DNA of 64,000 bases from contig JAIXMR010000024.1 in NCBI GenBank assembly GCA_025677835.1, forward strand, positions 186,001-250,000. The letters run 5' to 3'. The position numbers were made by a program, and so were the translations under genes. The stretch's first letter is position 1. Each line of letters starts with the position of its first letter. This document shows, piece by piece, positions 1-12,391 of this stretch. The stretch is from Sporodiniella umbellata (Eukaryota > Mucoromycota > Mucoromycetes > Mucorales > Rhizopodaceae). The notes beneath the pieces are model-generated. The model was given only the letters and a program-made list of their open reading frames with translations. It was not told the origin of the DNA and made no database searches.

Positions 1-1558
1 CGAATAACGAGCCTATACTTTAAACGTATTCGCATAGACATAAGTAGATCTAAACCTATGTAGTCGCCCTTACGAATATCTGTTTTTGTTAAAGTGAATA
101 TGTCATATGGAAGTAATTTCATTTTACTGTGTACAGATTTCCATGAACTATGATCGTCCCCGTCAACTGCGTTTTGATAAAAAGACGTCTGGTCCTTGTC
201 TAAATAGTCTTCATGCATTTTTTTCGAGGTAATAACGGTGATAGCTGGATTATAAGAAAATAGCTCGAGGTTTGGAAAAGCTTCTAAATTGGTAAGAAAC
301 AGGCACTGATCAAACTTGCATGCAGCTCTCGTATGATACTCCAATGAATTGTCAGTGTGAGATTGAATTGGTGTAAATTTGTTGTTGCTCAAGTTGCTGT
401 AAAGAGTATCTAAACCATTATTCTTAAAACAAAAGCCTTAGTACCTATCACTAAATGTTTTTCTCTATACCATATGTCCTATTTCGCTTTCTCCTAAACT
501 TTTGGTCAAAGTACCATGACCTTCTATTTGATGAGGCGCTCGATTCATAAATAAGCTAAAGTAAATGTCTGCAGAAACTTTGTCCATAACGTTTGTGCCG
601 TTGTACTTTTCTATAAATTTCGCTGCTGCCTCCTTTATTATAAAGTTTCCAGTCTCCATACGTATATAGCAAGCGTGAAGGTTTATGTCTACCAATAATA
701 TAAATAAGAAACTTTTGAGGAATTTTCTAATTTACCTTCGTTGGAAAAGCAATATCTCCACTGGGTGTCAATATATGAATCATAGCTGCTAGACTCTCCA
801 TGAATTAGATGTGTGGATTTTAAAAAGTTAGAGTATACACTCCGAAGCCTTGGCTTTTCAGTAAAGACGTCCTGAAAATAACAATACAGTGACAGAGAGG
901 TTTGACATGCAAGATATCTACCAACAACTCCAACATTTACTGGCGAATTGACGATTTTAATCGTTTTATGCGAGCATCTTTTTAAAAACTATTGAAACGT
1001 TTTTGTATTAAATGTTTTGTCCTCTTTATAAAATCTTTTTACTTCATTGGAAAGCTGAATCTCGAGGTTGTTGTTCCAAATAACAAAAGAATGAAACATG
1101 TCATATTCACAAAGAAATCCAATTATAGAGTTTGCTGTTTGAATGTCTTCTTGTTCGGATACCATCACAACAGCTGTGGTCTGAAGGTTTCCTTCATCGG
1201 GGTATACTTTGTCTAATAAATCAACTTCATTGGCATGTGTGTTATCTTCATAGTGCTCATTTTGCCAATCTTGATATTTGCCGCCAGTAAAAAAACCGAC
1301 ATGAACAAGTAAGAATATACAACATGCAAATAAGCCAACTCCCAATACGCCCAGCTCAACCCAGTTTGAGCGATGGAAATGCTTTTTTAGGCGTCTTTTA
1401 AAAATAGAGAGACCTTTTCGAACTCTACTTTCCTGCCAAGTCTTTTGAAAGTAGCTGGGAATGCGATTTTGGAAAGGGTCTGAGCTAATGTTGATGCGTA
1501 TTCCTCTTAGAGTGGCATTGTATGGCCGCTGGGACGAATTTGAGGTATTCGCTCGCAT
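1..1558 (-). CDS. Type II membrane glycosyltransferase-like protein (3' part beyond the window)
   Basis: The exon chain 1558-1043, 988-736, 688-471, 422-1 keeps frame throughout and is still open at the left edge, so the C-terminus is missing. The protein starts MRANTS, has a basic cytosolic stretch, one membrane segment (about residues 98-117, WVELGVLGVGLFACCIFLLV) and then a lumenal domain. That domain holds a TTAVVMVSEQED strand, an IKIVNSPVNVGVVGRYLAC block, a YCYFQD motif and, near the edge, LLMSMRIRLKYR. This layout resembles fungal Golgi glycosyltransferases that I remember only loosely, so the enzymatic call is inference. Intron 1 (1042-989, 54 nt) is a multiple of three and removes an in-frame TAG. 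Intron 3 (470-423) has a TACTAA branch site. Family members I recall carry an acidic cluster after YCYFQD; here it reads DVFTEK, so activity is uncertain. Confidence 0.6.
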
Positions 1559-2004
1559 CCAAAAGAAAGAAAGTAACAAGGTTCAGCTTCAGTTTTAATT
1601 ATTTTTGAATAGTCAAATGTAAAACCGAAAAAGTCACAGTAATACGAAATTGATATTGTACGTTTGCGTATAATTTATATTACAAAATGTGATATTCATG
1701 ATGAAACATTGCGTTTATCTTGAAAAAAAAAAAAAAGCGTCTTATGCTCTGACAAAGCCAATAAAAAAATTAAAAAAAGCCGGCATGCATTAATGAGAGA
1801 GAAAACGCCGTACCAATTGGTATATAGATCGCTTTAGAAGACCTCAAATCTTTTATTGCCCAATACAATAGTTTCACTTGAAAAATACCCTTATTTTGGT
1901 CGTTTTGAGTCCAAACTACTCTTTTTTTTTTTTAAAAAAAAACTATGACTATTTATTGATTGTAAGGTGATAGCGTAAACTGCTTTCCCTAAAATTGGGA
2001 TTTT
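1559..2004. other. Intergenic, promoter side of the membrane protein gene
   Basis: No coding signal seen. It holds an A14 run near 1723 and a T12A9 palindrome at 1922-1942. It is the 5' region of the gene ending at 1558 and the 3' flank of U2AF65. Confidence 0.5.
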
Positions 2005-3810
2005 TTACTGGAAGTTATTAGACAAATAACTATCTTCGTCAACAAATGTGGCAATTACAGTTCTGTCTGCAAATTTGCGGCCAGCAAGGGCGTTCAATGC
2101 GTTTAAAGTACTTTCAGTTGTTTCGTATCTCACAAAGATCTAATAATGAAGGTTTTAGTCTTAAGACTTTGATATGTAGCCTAAATTACCAAACCGCATC
2201 CCGGTACTTCTTCATCCTTTTTCGGTCTAGGGATTTTCATGTCTACTATGTTACCAAACTTGTTGCACTCTTCGGCAATGTCTTCCCAAATATCTAAAAT
2301 AGGTGTTATAGTTAGTTAAACTGTGAGAGAGGCTTCAGTTGTGGCTCTTACCCTGATATTCTTCATCATCTTCCAATTCTTCAGGAGTTACCATGTTCAT
2401 AAGCTGCAGTATACGAGTAGCGTCCTCATCTTTGGCACCAATAACCGGTACATAGTTAGCAGGTAGAATAGGACCAGACATATAGTCAGGAGGAATGTGT
2501 TTTGCGCCAACACTAGCGCGTTGAACTATCAACTTGCGATCACCTAACTCCATGTTGTGTAAACCTTGGCAAGCTAGATCTGTTACATTTGGATCAGCAT
2601 ATTCACAAAAAGCAAACCCTTTGTTTGCACCGGTAGTTGTATCTTTCACCAAATTAAAGGCTCTCAATTCGCCAAACGATTTTAGTAGTTCAATTACTTG
2701 ATCATCATTTAAATAGACAGGAATACCACCAATAAATATTTTGTTAGGAGTGTCGGGTACATTAGTAGAAACAAGACCAGGTAGCTGCATAGACGTTTCT
2801 CCCTCCACGGGAGCTTGATAATCTTTTGGTCTACGAATCTTTAACTGTTGGCCTTCGAACATAATGCCATCAAAAGACATACAAGACGTTGCCTGTTCAG
2901 CTGTTTGAAATTCAACAAAGGCATAGTTCTTTTCGTGGTTAATTTGAACAGCTGCAACAGGCGTTCTGTCGGGAAGATGAAGTTCGTGCATGGTAGCATT
3001 GAAAAATTCAGCCAGCGGGCGTTCTTCAAGATCTTGGGGTATTTGACCAACATAAAGACGCTTAGCTTGCTTAGTAGCCAAATTTTGTACAACAGGGGCT
3101 TCAAATCGATTATTAACAGGTGGCGGTTGGAAGGATTGAGGGGTGCGAGTGCCCACAACTTGGCCAGGCAAAGGAAAGAGACCCGTCATTTTAACTTGCT
3201 GTGCGGACATGCCTTCCATGCCAGCGGGTGCCATGTCCCAGTTCTGGAGTCTTCTAGGTCTTTTGCTTAAAGGAACTACATTTTCGTCCTCGCGGCGGCG
3301 TGTTCGACTACTGCTTACACGGCGAGGAGGAGGGGGACTAATGCTTCTTCTACGTCGGCGATAATCTCTGTCATCTCTTCGGTGACGTGGAGAGCGGTCT
3401 CTTCTATCTCGGCTTCTTCTACGTCTATTATCGCGTGATCGGTCATGACGACGATCTCGACTGCTATGAGGTCTGCGCTCTCGATCATCTCTTCTACGGT
3501 AATCGTCGGTGGCCCCATGGTAATCGCCATAACGGCCTATGTTAAAGAGAGATTAAAACTATGTTTTTCTTGTATGGAATTTAAGTGTAGCACCCGTCAG
3601 TTACCTTGTGATTCATGTCCATAATGGCCATCGCTTGCACCATGAAGCTCTTGACCTACAGAATTTAAAAAGGAACTAGCAAGATCAGCAGGTGATTGTT
3701 GAGTAGCATCTATTGAAATTGATTCCGAGTTAGTTATTTATAGAGATTCCTTTTGTTTAAAAGAAAGCGATTTTCTTACGCGGCTGGTCTCTATTCCATC
3801 CGTAAGACAT
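2005..3810 (-). CDS. Splicing factor U2AF large subunit (U2AF65)
   Basis: Binds the polypyrimidine tract at 3' splice sites and recruits U2 snRNP in the nucleus. Five exons (3810-3780, 3709-3605, 3536-2352, 2293-2190, 2139-2005) close in frame to 519 aa. In order: an Arg/Ser/Asp-rich RS region, a U2AF ligand motif around LQNWDMAPAG whose Trp would dock into U2AF35, RRM1 (KRLYVGQIP, NYAFVEF), RRM2 (NKIFIGGIPVYLNDDQV, KGFAFCEY) and a C-terminal U2AF-homology RRM. The last domain includes IFVRYE and GRKFADR, giving the RxF signature of UHM domains. The third RRM and the C-terminus lie in two small exons downstream of the long open frame, so the 299-aa frame alone would truncate the protein. The identification is firm. 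Confidence 0.95.
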
Positions 3811-4381
3811 TTTAGTTAAAAAAAATTAAAAAAAAATATAGAAGGAAGTAAATTTTAAATAAAAAAAATTACTTTTTTTATTTAATTTTCAGAAAAAATA
3901 TATCACACATATACGGTGGAATAAGTTGTCAACCATATATAAATTGCTCTGACCTTAAGCAAAGTACTTCATTCCACTTTTTGTGGTTGTAAATCTTTGT
4001 TGGACTGTACAAATATTTTCATTTTATATTAGCAGGTACCGATGCGAAAAAATATGTCAGTTTTATCGATTCCCAAGCTTTAATGTCTTTCAATTTTGCT
4101 CAGAAGTAAAGAAGCCAAAATTTTCTTGTAATAGGGCCTTCAGATGTCTTTACAGGATTTTCTTTATTAAAAGTCGCTATTTTCTTTTGGGCTTGTTTTT
4201 TTTTTTTTTAAAAAAAAAAGCAGGTTATCTACTCTGATTCAGTTTCCTCCTGTATAATAATATGTATACAACATTTAAGATAGGTGTTTGAGTAGCAAAA
4301 CTGTCTAAGTGAGAATAATATGGCTCATTTCTTTAAAAAAAGCTTCTCTCTCATTTATTTTCTTAATTCAGCTATATGCCA
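3811..4381. other. Intergenic between U2AF65 and the unknown coiled-coil gene
   Basis: 570 nt without a supported gene. It contains AT-rich promoter-like sequence upstream of U2AF65 and a T14A10 palindrome at 4196-4219. Confidence 0.5.
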
Positions 4382-6027
4382 CTAGTTTTCAAACTGCCGT
4401 TCCAACTTGTCCAAGCGGTCGCGGAGTGTGGTGAGCATATTTTGGTATTCATGAGGCCCAATATCATGCTGAGAACGTACAATGGTGGGTGGCGTTTGTA
4501 ACTTATCCCGCTTGGCTGACATAGCAACCAAGTCTTCTGCAACTGCCCTTTCTTCTCGAGTGGCGCTTGGCAGAGGAGAAGGAAGTGCCACGTTAGGTCC
4601 AGAGAGTCGATTTTCTAATGCTTCCACACGGCGAACAAGAGTATCAATCTTCTTTTCTATTTCTGTAACATACTCCCACTGGACCTCTTTCACTTGGTTA
4701 CGTACTAACCCTTCAATAGTGGTAGCTGAGGCTTGTAAGGTTTGCATCAGAGAAGATGAGCGTCGGATTTGATCATCCAAGGTAGTCTTTAAAGTTCGTG
4801 TGGTTTCAATTGTATCAAATAAGTGCTCAAAAGGCTGTAAATATTGTTGGCGTTGAAGAACAGCAAATGAACTAGTTGTGGGTGTTTTAGGTGGCAAAGG
4901 GACATTGGATGCTGAAGTTGCAATGGTCTCCAAATTTCTTGATCGATAAGGTACGTATATTTCTCGACTTATTGGATGAGCTGAATGAGGCGGCTGCTGT
5001 TGAGAGGGGACAATTGGTGGTATTGCAAATTCATGTCTCTTAGGTGAGCGAGCAAAAGTAGGTCTAGCAGTAGCAGGTACATTGGCGGTAGAGTTAATTC
5101 GTGTTCCCCCTCCATTGGAACGAGCTAAAAAAAAAATCCATGTTAATATATTAAAGAAAATCTATATTGTAGGTCTTACATAGGTTCGATTTTGGGTGCT
5201 GAGCTTGTTGAAGAACGGCTTTGCTGAAATCAGAGTTAATGGGTGCTGATTTTACACCTGCCAATTGTTGCTGGTATGAAGGTGCAAAAATCGTCAAATT
5301 CAATGCATTCTTGTGCTTTGTCGAAAGGCGTTTTTCCTCCATTAAATTCAGTTTTTTTGAATGTCTTGAGCTACTGGACGACAACGAAATTCGTCTTTTC
5401 TCCCGCTCAACGTTTCCTAAATCGTATTGCAACGAGTTTCCAACGGTCTTTTGCTTATTGGCATGATCCATGAGGCTAAAGTATGGTTTAGCTTAAGCAC
5501 GCGTATATTTATATGGGGTACCTTTGTCGTTTAAGCTCATTTGTGCTTAATAATACTTTATCTAAAGCCATGGCGCTCCTAGCTTCAGGCATAGATGGAG
5601 GAGACATAGGCTCAACTTTTATTTCTGTTTCTGAGGCTTCATTTATTTTCTCTAACGGCAATTGGACCGATTCCCAAACATGTTCTTCTTTAGGAGCGCG
5701 AACAAAAGCAGGAAATTTTCCTAGTAAAGTGTCGACTAAGCCATTTTGATAATCATCGGCTTTGAGCTGAGCTAATTGAGAAAGCAAAGGCCGATTGTAT
5801 CTGTGTGCTAAATCACGGAGAACGGTCGTGCTGAGATAGGTATCTTCGTGGTCTTTATAACCAACGGTATAGTGGCCTTCTGCAAAGCAATTTAAAGGCA
5901 ATTCAAAAAGTGGTATGATGTCAGAAAGTCGGTATAATAATATATTGTCAATGTCGGGTAGGCGAAAAAGAATTAGCGGCTTTTGGTTAGCTGAATATCT
6001 TCCAAGGAGTTGACTTGATACTTTCAT
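4382..6027 (-). CDS. Unrecognised 514-aa protein with C-terminal coiled coil
   Basis: Two apparent genes (6027-5509 and 5471-4382) are better read as one. The apparent stop of the first lies in a 46-nt intron (5521-5476) that starts GTACCC, has a GCTAAAC branch site and ends TTTAG. Exons 6027-5522, 5475-5180 and 5124-4382 sum exactly to 515 codons. The N-terminal 120 residues are compact (LFRLPDIDN, YRLSDIIPLFELP, TYLSTTVLRDLAHRYN). The middle is Ser/Pro/Gln-rich and probably disordered, with a NALNLTIFAPSYQQQL block. The last 150 residues are heptad-rich (VTEIEKKIDTLVRRVEALE; LTTLRDRLDKLERQFEN). I do not recognise the family and assign no function. The ATG at 6027 is the first in frame; an upstream exon cannot be excluded. 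Confidence 0.7.
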
Positions 6028-6270
6028 AATTAAATAGAAATATATGTTTATAGAATATAAGATATAGGAAAAAAGAGGGAGAATGAAAGGGTGTGCACAC
6101 AAATACACACAAGCACACACACAGGCACACAAAAAGAGAGGGGAGAAAGAAACAGGAAAATAAAACAAAATGGAATAAATAGAAATTAATTAACTTGTAT
6201 TTTTTTGGTCGAGATGATTGGGCCAATTTTTCCTTATATCCTCGCATTTTATTAAAAACAAAACAAACTT
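6028..6270. repeat. Intergenic with CA-rich microsatellite
   Basis: The 243 nt between AROM (3' end) and the unknown gene (5' end). An imperfect CA repeat lies at about 6097-6130, next to GA-rich sequence. A weak ATG frame around 6247-6190 (MRGYKEKLAQ) was considered as an extra first exon but has no clean donor. Confidence 0.6.
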
Positions 6271-9200
6271 TTACAATTCGTATTTTCTTAGCACTTGCTC
6301 TTCTATTTTGTTTTTAGGAGCTCTTTTGCGTGTCCAAATTTCAAACTGAGCAATTCCTTGAGCAATTAGTACTTCGATACCTTCTACACAAGACCACCCC
6401 TTGCGTTCAGCTTGCAAAAGTAGCTTGGTGCGGCGGGGTTTGTAGGCCATGTCGCAAATGATCCCCTTTATGCCACCAAATAAATGCTCAGGCAGTTCAA
6501 TACCAGAGTCAGCTGGAACAGTAGAGATTATAACTCCAGGGTTGATTTTTTCTTCTAACTTTTCGATCACTACAACTTCAATACTTCCTTCAAAAGCTTT
6601 TTTCAAGTCATAAGCTTTAGTAGATGTTCTATTCCACAAAAAGATCTTTGAAATTCCCATTTTTTGCATAGTATAAAGAGCAGCCCGGGCTGTTCCGCCT
6701 GCTCCGATAACCAAGCCCTCTTCAGGTGGGTTGCAAGGATCCATCATCAATGATTGAATGGTGTTTTTCATACCCACATAATCTGTATTTTCTCCTATAA
6801 AAGTGCGTTTCTTTTCGCCGGAATTTACAGATTCGCGAACAAAAATGGTATTGACAGCACCTATCAAACGAGCGTTGTCGGTTACTTCGTCAAGATATTT
6901 CATGATAGACACTTTGTGAGGAATAGTAACTGAAGCACCACCAAAATTAGGGTCTTTGAAAATGGCGTCTTCAGCATATTCAACCATATGGCATTCTAGA
7001 AGGCCATACTGATAGGGTAAGCCTAAGGTTTCAAAACCCGTGTTGTGAAGTGTGGGTGACATAGAGTGCTGAATGGGTGTACCAATTAACCAATAAGATT
7101 GAGCAGGTAAGAGGCCGATCAAGTGTCGGGTCTTGTTGATTTCAACTAAAGATAACTGTCCAGGGGCTGCTTTATGAGGTAAAGACGGATGTGTAATAGG
7201 TGTTAAACATTCATTCAATACACGAGATAATTGGCCAGCAGCTCCCATATTTATGGCAATAAGATCTGTCTTGTTTGCACGGAAGGCTTCCAATTTGTAA
7301 TTGTCTTGGATTGTTTCTGCAACGCCAACCAGTTTAACATAGTCACCGTATTTCGCGCCTAATTCGTATTTGGTTTGAATAGCCTTGCCATCCCAAGGTG
7401 TCACTTTTTGAACATCATGCCAAGAAGAAATAATTAAGCTGGAACCTTTTTGAGCAACTAAATTTTCGATAGCTTCTGGACTCCAGCATATTTCCACGTC
7501 CAAGTACTCACAGCCCCAACGTAAGCCCCAGGCCAGCAGCTCAAACATACTTTTTTCGTCTTGATCAGAGAAAGTACCTGCTTGACCTTTAGATCGAACA
7601 GTAAAAATTACAGGAAGAGAAACCACACGACGTAGAAGGGCCAGTTGTTCTCCGACGTATTCAATTTCGCTGATGCCTTCTTTTTCTTCGGGCTTTTTAA
7701 GCAAATCCACTCGCAGCTCAACAGCATCAGCGCCTTCACAAACTTCAACCAAAGTATCAAGACATCCACTAAGATCTTTACTTGTTAACGATACAAATGT
7801 AGTTGGCACGCTACGGGCAGTGTTCACATGGTTGGTGTCGCGGCCCCAGATAAAATTCAGGTAACGTTGGAGATCCTTTTTGATAGCAATCCATTCAGTA
7901 GGAGACACATAACCGTTTTCAAGCAAACTGTCAGCATACGCAACAAATTCATAGTTGCAAACTTCTTTGTACCATACACGGCGACGACCCCAAACATTTA
8001 ACATGTCTTCACCAAACATTGGTCGTGTTTTGTCTCGGTTAAGATACTTGACAACCTGGCTCAAATCGCGTACCAAATGAAGCACTTTGCCTCCTTGGTT
8101 GTGATGTTTTTTGAGCACATGTCGATTTTCTTCTGTTTCTACAATTCCGCCACCGCAAGAAATAACATGCTCTCGTGCATAAGGTGAGTCCAAGATTTGT
8201 TTGAGCATCTCAGTTTCCTTCAGACGGAACTGCTCCCAACCCCAAGTATTAATGAATTCTGTGATGGTAGTATTAAGGGTTTGCTCAAAGTATTGGTCCA
8301 CGTCCACAAACTTAAAATTAAGAACTTCAGCCGCGTACTGACCCAGAGTAGTTTTTCCGACACCACGCATACCAACAATGATGATAGATTTGGTATGATC
8401 CCCTGACTTGGATATTTTGGGTCTTTGAGCGTGACCGAATTTTTGTTGCTGTCCAACGCGACGGTTCAAATCAATACCATTTAAGCGCACGCCAAGCTTG
8501 CCTTCCAAATCATCCCACCAGGTAGGCCATGTTTTCTCAACACACTTTTTATCGGTTACAATTGTACCATTAGGGACAATTGTAGAGAAAACAGAGAAAC
8601 TCATAGCAATACGATGATCATCGTAGGTATGGACACCTTCTTTAGGCGCTTTCAAATCCTTGATTGGTTTACCATGGATCTGAATACCGTCGGGTAGTTC
8701 TGAAGCCTGAACACCAAACTTGGTTAATTCGTGTACCATAGCAGCAATGCGGTTGCATTCCTTAACACGCTGATTAGCAATACCGTGTATACGTGTGATG
8801 TTTTCTTCTTTTCCTTGGGCAGATGTAACAGCAGCTAAAACAGTAGCAGTTAAAAATGCATCGGTCATTGTTTCCATATCAATCTCGGGTAATGGACGAA
8901 GCTGGCCAATAGGAGGACCAGTCACGGTAGTCGTGTTTTCAGTTTGAACAACAGTGCAGCCCATTGGTCGGAGTACGTTGACAGCAAATCCAGCGTCGCC
9001 TTGGAGTGAACTAGAACCAATGCTGGTTACTGTGCATGTAGAGCCAGTGATAGCAGCAATCGCTAAAGGATATGTAGCGGAGCTAGCATCAGACTCTACC
9101 AAGTAATGTTCGGGATTCTTATAGGTGGTTTGGTTTATACGATAGGTATTTTCTGGAAGGCGCTCGACATGGGCACCAAAAGATTCCATCATTGCAATGG

Positions 9201-11162
9201 TCATATCAATATATGGCTGAGAAATGACCTGTCCGCCAACAAGGGCAAGCTCCACAGGCTCATTTGCATAAGGGGCACAGAGCAATATGGATGACACATA
9301 TTGAGAGGAGATGGACGCAGCTAATTCAATACGGCCACCCTTAAAGCCACCATTGGGTGTGACAGCGATGGGCAAGAATCCTTCTTTTTCAGTAGAAATG
9401 ATCTGAGCACAGTTGGCTTTAAGTGCGTCTAACAAAGGAGATATAGGTCTTTGCTTCATACGAGCATTACCTGTCAAGACAGCTGCCGTATTTGTGGCCC
9501 CTTCGTTAGTGGGAATCATAGTCAAAACGGTTGTTAAGAAGCGTGAAGCAGTACCAGCATTTCCAACATACAACTCTTTGTCAGGAACGCTCAATCTGCC
9601 GCAACCACCGTGGACTACCAATGTTTCACCATTATCTTCCCATTCAAAATCAGCGGCATTTAAGCTTTTGAGAGCAGCCAACATAAATTGTGTATCGTCG
9701 GAATGAAGTAAATTCTTTATGCGGACGGTCCCACTACCTAGAGCAGCAATAAGTAAGGCGCGGTTGGAAATAGATTTAGATCCAGGAGTGGTCAAGGATA
9801 CTTCTTTTTTAGGTCCGGAAGCAGATTCAGTAACTGGAAGCACAAGCTGTTCAGGAGCAAGAACCTTGTGAATATCTGCATCAGCGATAATTGAAGCACG
9901 AGGTTCTAGGGTTTTTCCAATAGCTGAAAGCATCACTATACGCTTTTTGTCTCCTTGGTTTTTTTTGTCAACCTTCATAATTTCCATAATGTCGTCTACG
10001 TGACAATGAAGACTGCCTATTCTGTCTTTTACTTTTTTCTCATCCAAGGTAATAGGTAAGCCATAAGAGACAAAACAGCGGGCTAAGCGGCCGACAGCAA
10101 CTTGGTTCAGGTGGCCCAAATTACGAGCAAGTTCAGCTTCTTTCATACAGCCAATAGAAACGCACTCTCCGTGAAGCATCATAGGTGACACGATTGCTTC
10201 AATTCCGTGACCAATGGAATGTCCAAAATTCAACAGGCCCCGCAGACCACCTTCTCTCTCGTCATTAGTAACCACGTAAGCTTTAAATCTTGCAGAAGCT
10301 AATATAACGTCCAAAAGCAAAGCTTGTGAATCTGTTCTAGTATCCAGCGTTGCACCTAATAGGGTATATAAATGATTCGTTCTCTTGGCTAAGTTGCATT
10401 TTTTTTTTACCCTGGTTAGGTGTCTGTATATCCTTTCCCAAAACAGCATGACGAATAGCTTCAACGCCATTTTCAAGCTTATTGAAATCTTCTTCGTTTG
10501 AAATAGCAGCGGTCTAATAATGTGCATCAATATAATGGGGTTTTCCCCCCTTTTTTTTTGTGTTAAAAGAATACCTTGATAAGCTCTGCCATTCCGTTAG
10601 AAAATTCTCTCTCAGGTAAAGTACTCAAAAAATTGACATCGATGAAAATGCGTTTAGGTTGCCAGAAGGCGCCAATCAGATTCTTGCCTGCAGGTACGTC
10701 GATAGCTGTTTTACCTCCAATAGAAGAGTCCACCATTGCTAAAAGCGTGGTAGGTATTTGCACAAAAGGAACCCCACGCATAAAAGTTGCAGCTACATAA
10801 CCAACCAAATCACCAATTACACCTCCACCTAATGCCAAAAAAACGGTATCACGTGTAACAGTGTTTGAAAGCAACCAGTCCTCAATATTCGCCTTTACTT
10901 GGCGAGATTTTGTAAGTTCTCCAGGTGGTAAGACGCGGGTGAAAAATCGAGGCGGTTTAGAAAGGCTTTTGGTGAGGTCTTCAAATGTTGAGGTGTAAGT
11001 GTCAAGATAGACTTTGGCCAGGTTTGAGTCGGTTATGAGGACATAGTTAGAGGCAGGCAAGTTCTCTAAAACGTCACGTAGAAGGTATTCAGTTAGATGA
11101 AAACCGGCAACAATTGATTCCGATCCAAGTATGGAGACTTTGATCACGTCTGGATTCACCAT
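6271..11162 (-). CDS. ARO1: Pentafunctional AROM polypeptide
   Basis: Carries out five consecutive steps of the shikimate pathway, from DAHP to EPSP, in the cytosol. Exons 11162-10575, 10513-10411 and 10355-6271 close to 1,591 aa, the usual AROM length. In order: 3-dehydroquinate synthase ([26 protein letters not shown]), EPSP synthase ([31 protein letters not shown]), shikimate kinase (P-loop GMRGVGKTT), type I dehydroquinase ([14 protein letters not shown]) and shikimate dehydrogenase ([32 protein letters not shown]). All five domains look intact. Exon 2 (103 nt) and its flanking introns are hidden if only the long frames are followed, since the 10530-start frame is not the true reading there. 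Divergent from SF3B4 across 1.2 kb. Confidence 0.97.
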
Positions 11163-12391
11163 TGTGTGTAAAGAACAAAAAAGAAAAGAAAAAGAATGAG
11201 CGGTATAAAGAAAAAGGGGTGTGCTGAGATTGAAGGTTGACAGATAAATAATGACTCAGAGGAAAGCGCGTCACTCTTGTTTCCTTTCTAGGGTTTGTTT
11301 GTCTTAACCATTCAAATTAAATATCTTAAAATCAAAGAGTTATCAGCTCATCAAAAGCGCAACTTTTAATGATTTAAGCTCCAAACATAATTGAGATGTT
11401 CAATTTTTTTCGTGTATACGTACGTCTTTTAAACTTTTTTGAGTTGAGAAGCTATGTGTAGTTTTCACAGTCAACTTTGTGTACTCTTCTAGTAGTTTTC
11501 GAACAGAGTTTTGCAGAGTAGCTGATTTCTTGGCTATTGTATGAGTACAAGTATATTTAAGGGAAAGCTGCTTAGTGGCTTTACTTGTCTGAGGTCAGAA
11601 AAGTGCATTGTTGACTCTCAGCTTCCATTGCTTGACAAATACTTGTCTTGTCGTGTTTAAAAAAGAGTAGCTAAGAATCCTCTATCCACTTTTGTACGAA
11701 GAACCAAGCTTATGTTCTTTATTATTACAAAGTTGCGACAAAAACCGTTATCATCGGCAATCTAAAAACAATATGAGACAGGTACACCTATCTGGTGGAT
11801 TTGTTCAAAACCCTACAATCGTAAATACATTAAGACTTTTGCTTTATTCAAAATTTTTAACGAAACCTCATTTTCATTTATTTATCCACTCTTTTTTTAA
11901 CAACAGCCTTTGAGGCTAGAGAACTTGGTGGTTTTCAAAATTGCTATATTGTTTATGGGCACATCTAGATTGTTGTTTGGTTTCGTATGAGCGTTTACTA
12001 GAAAAATATTTGGAGACAGAAGCCCTTTTTTTTTTTTAAAAAAAAAAACAATAGTAACTAGACTATGCACCTACAAAGTAAAATTTTGTACAAACAATTC
12101 TAAAAACAAAGTAAAAGACCAATAAAAATCCAATGACATACCACGTAGACGTCTAAGCTACTAATAGTACTCTTGATTCCAAATTGACCTTACAACTGTT
12201 GAAAAGGAGTTTTTCCAAGTCAATTTGACTTTGAAACTATAGTGGTCTCTTTTGGGCCTGTTCTCAATGGAGTAGTAGGAATCCAACTTTTTACACTGAG
12301 TTTATGGTTTGAATCCAAGTCCGAAGAAATTGAGACTGCCCTCCACTACTTTTCGGAATCACAAATATTCTTTCTTTAACAAAATAAAAAA
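11163..12391. promoter_or_regulatory. Divergent intergenic region ARO1 / SF3B4
   Basis: 1.2 kb between divergent start codons, presumably holding both promoters. No conserved frame, tRNA or repeat family was found apart from a T12A11 palindrome at 12026-12048. A 73-aa frame at 11692-11913 has no recognisable content. Confidence 0.5.
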
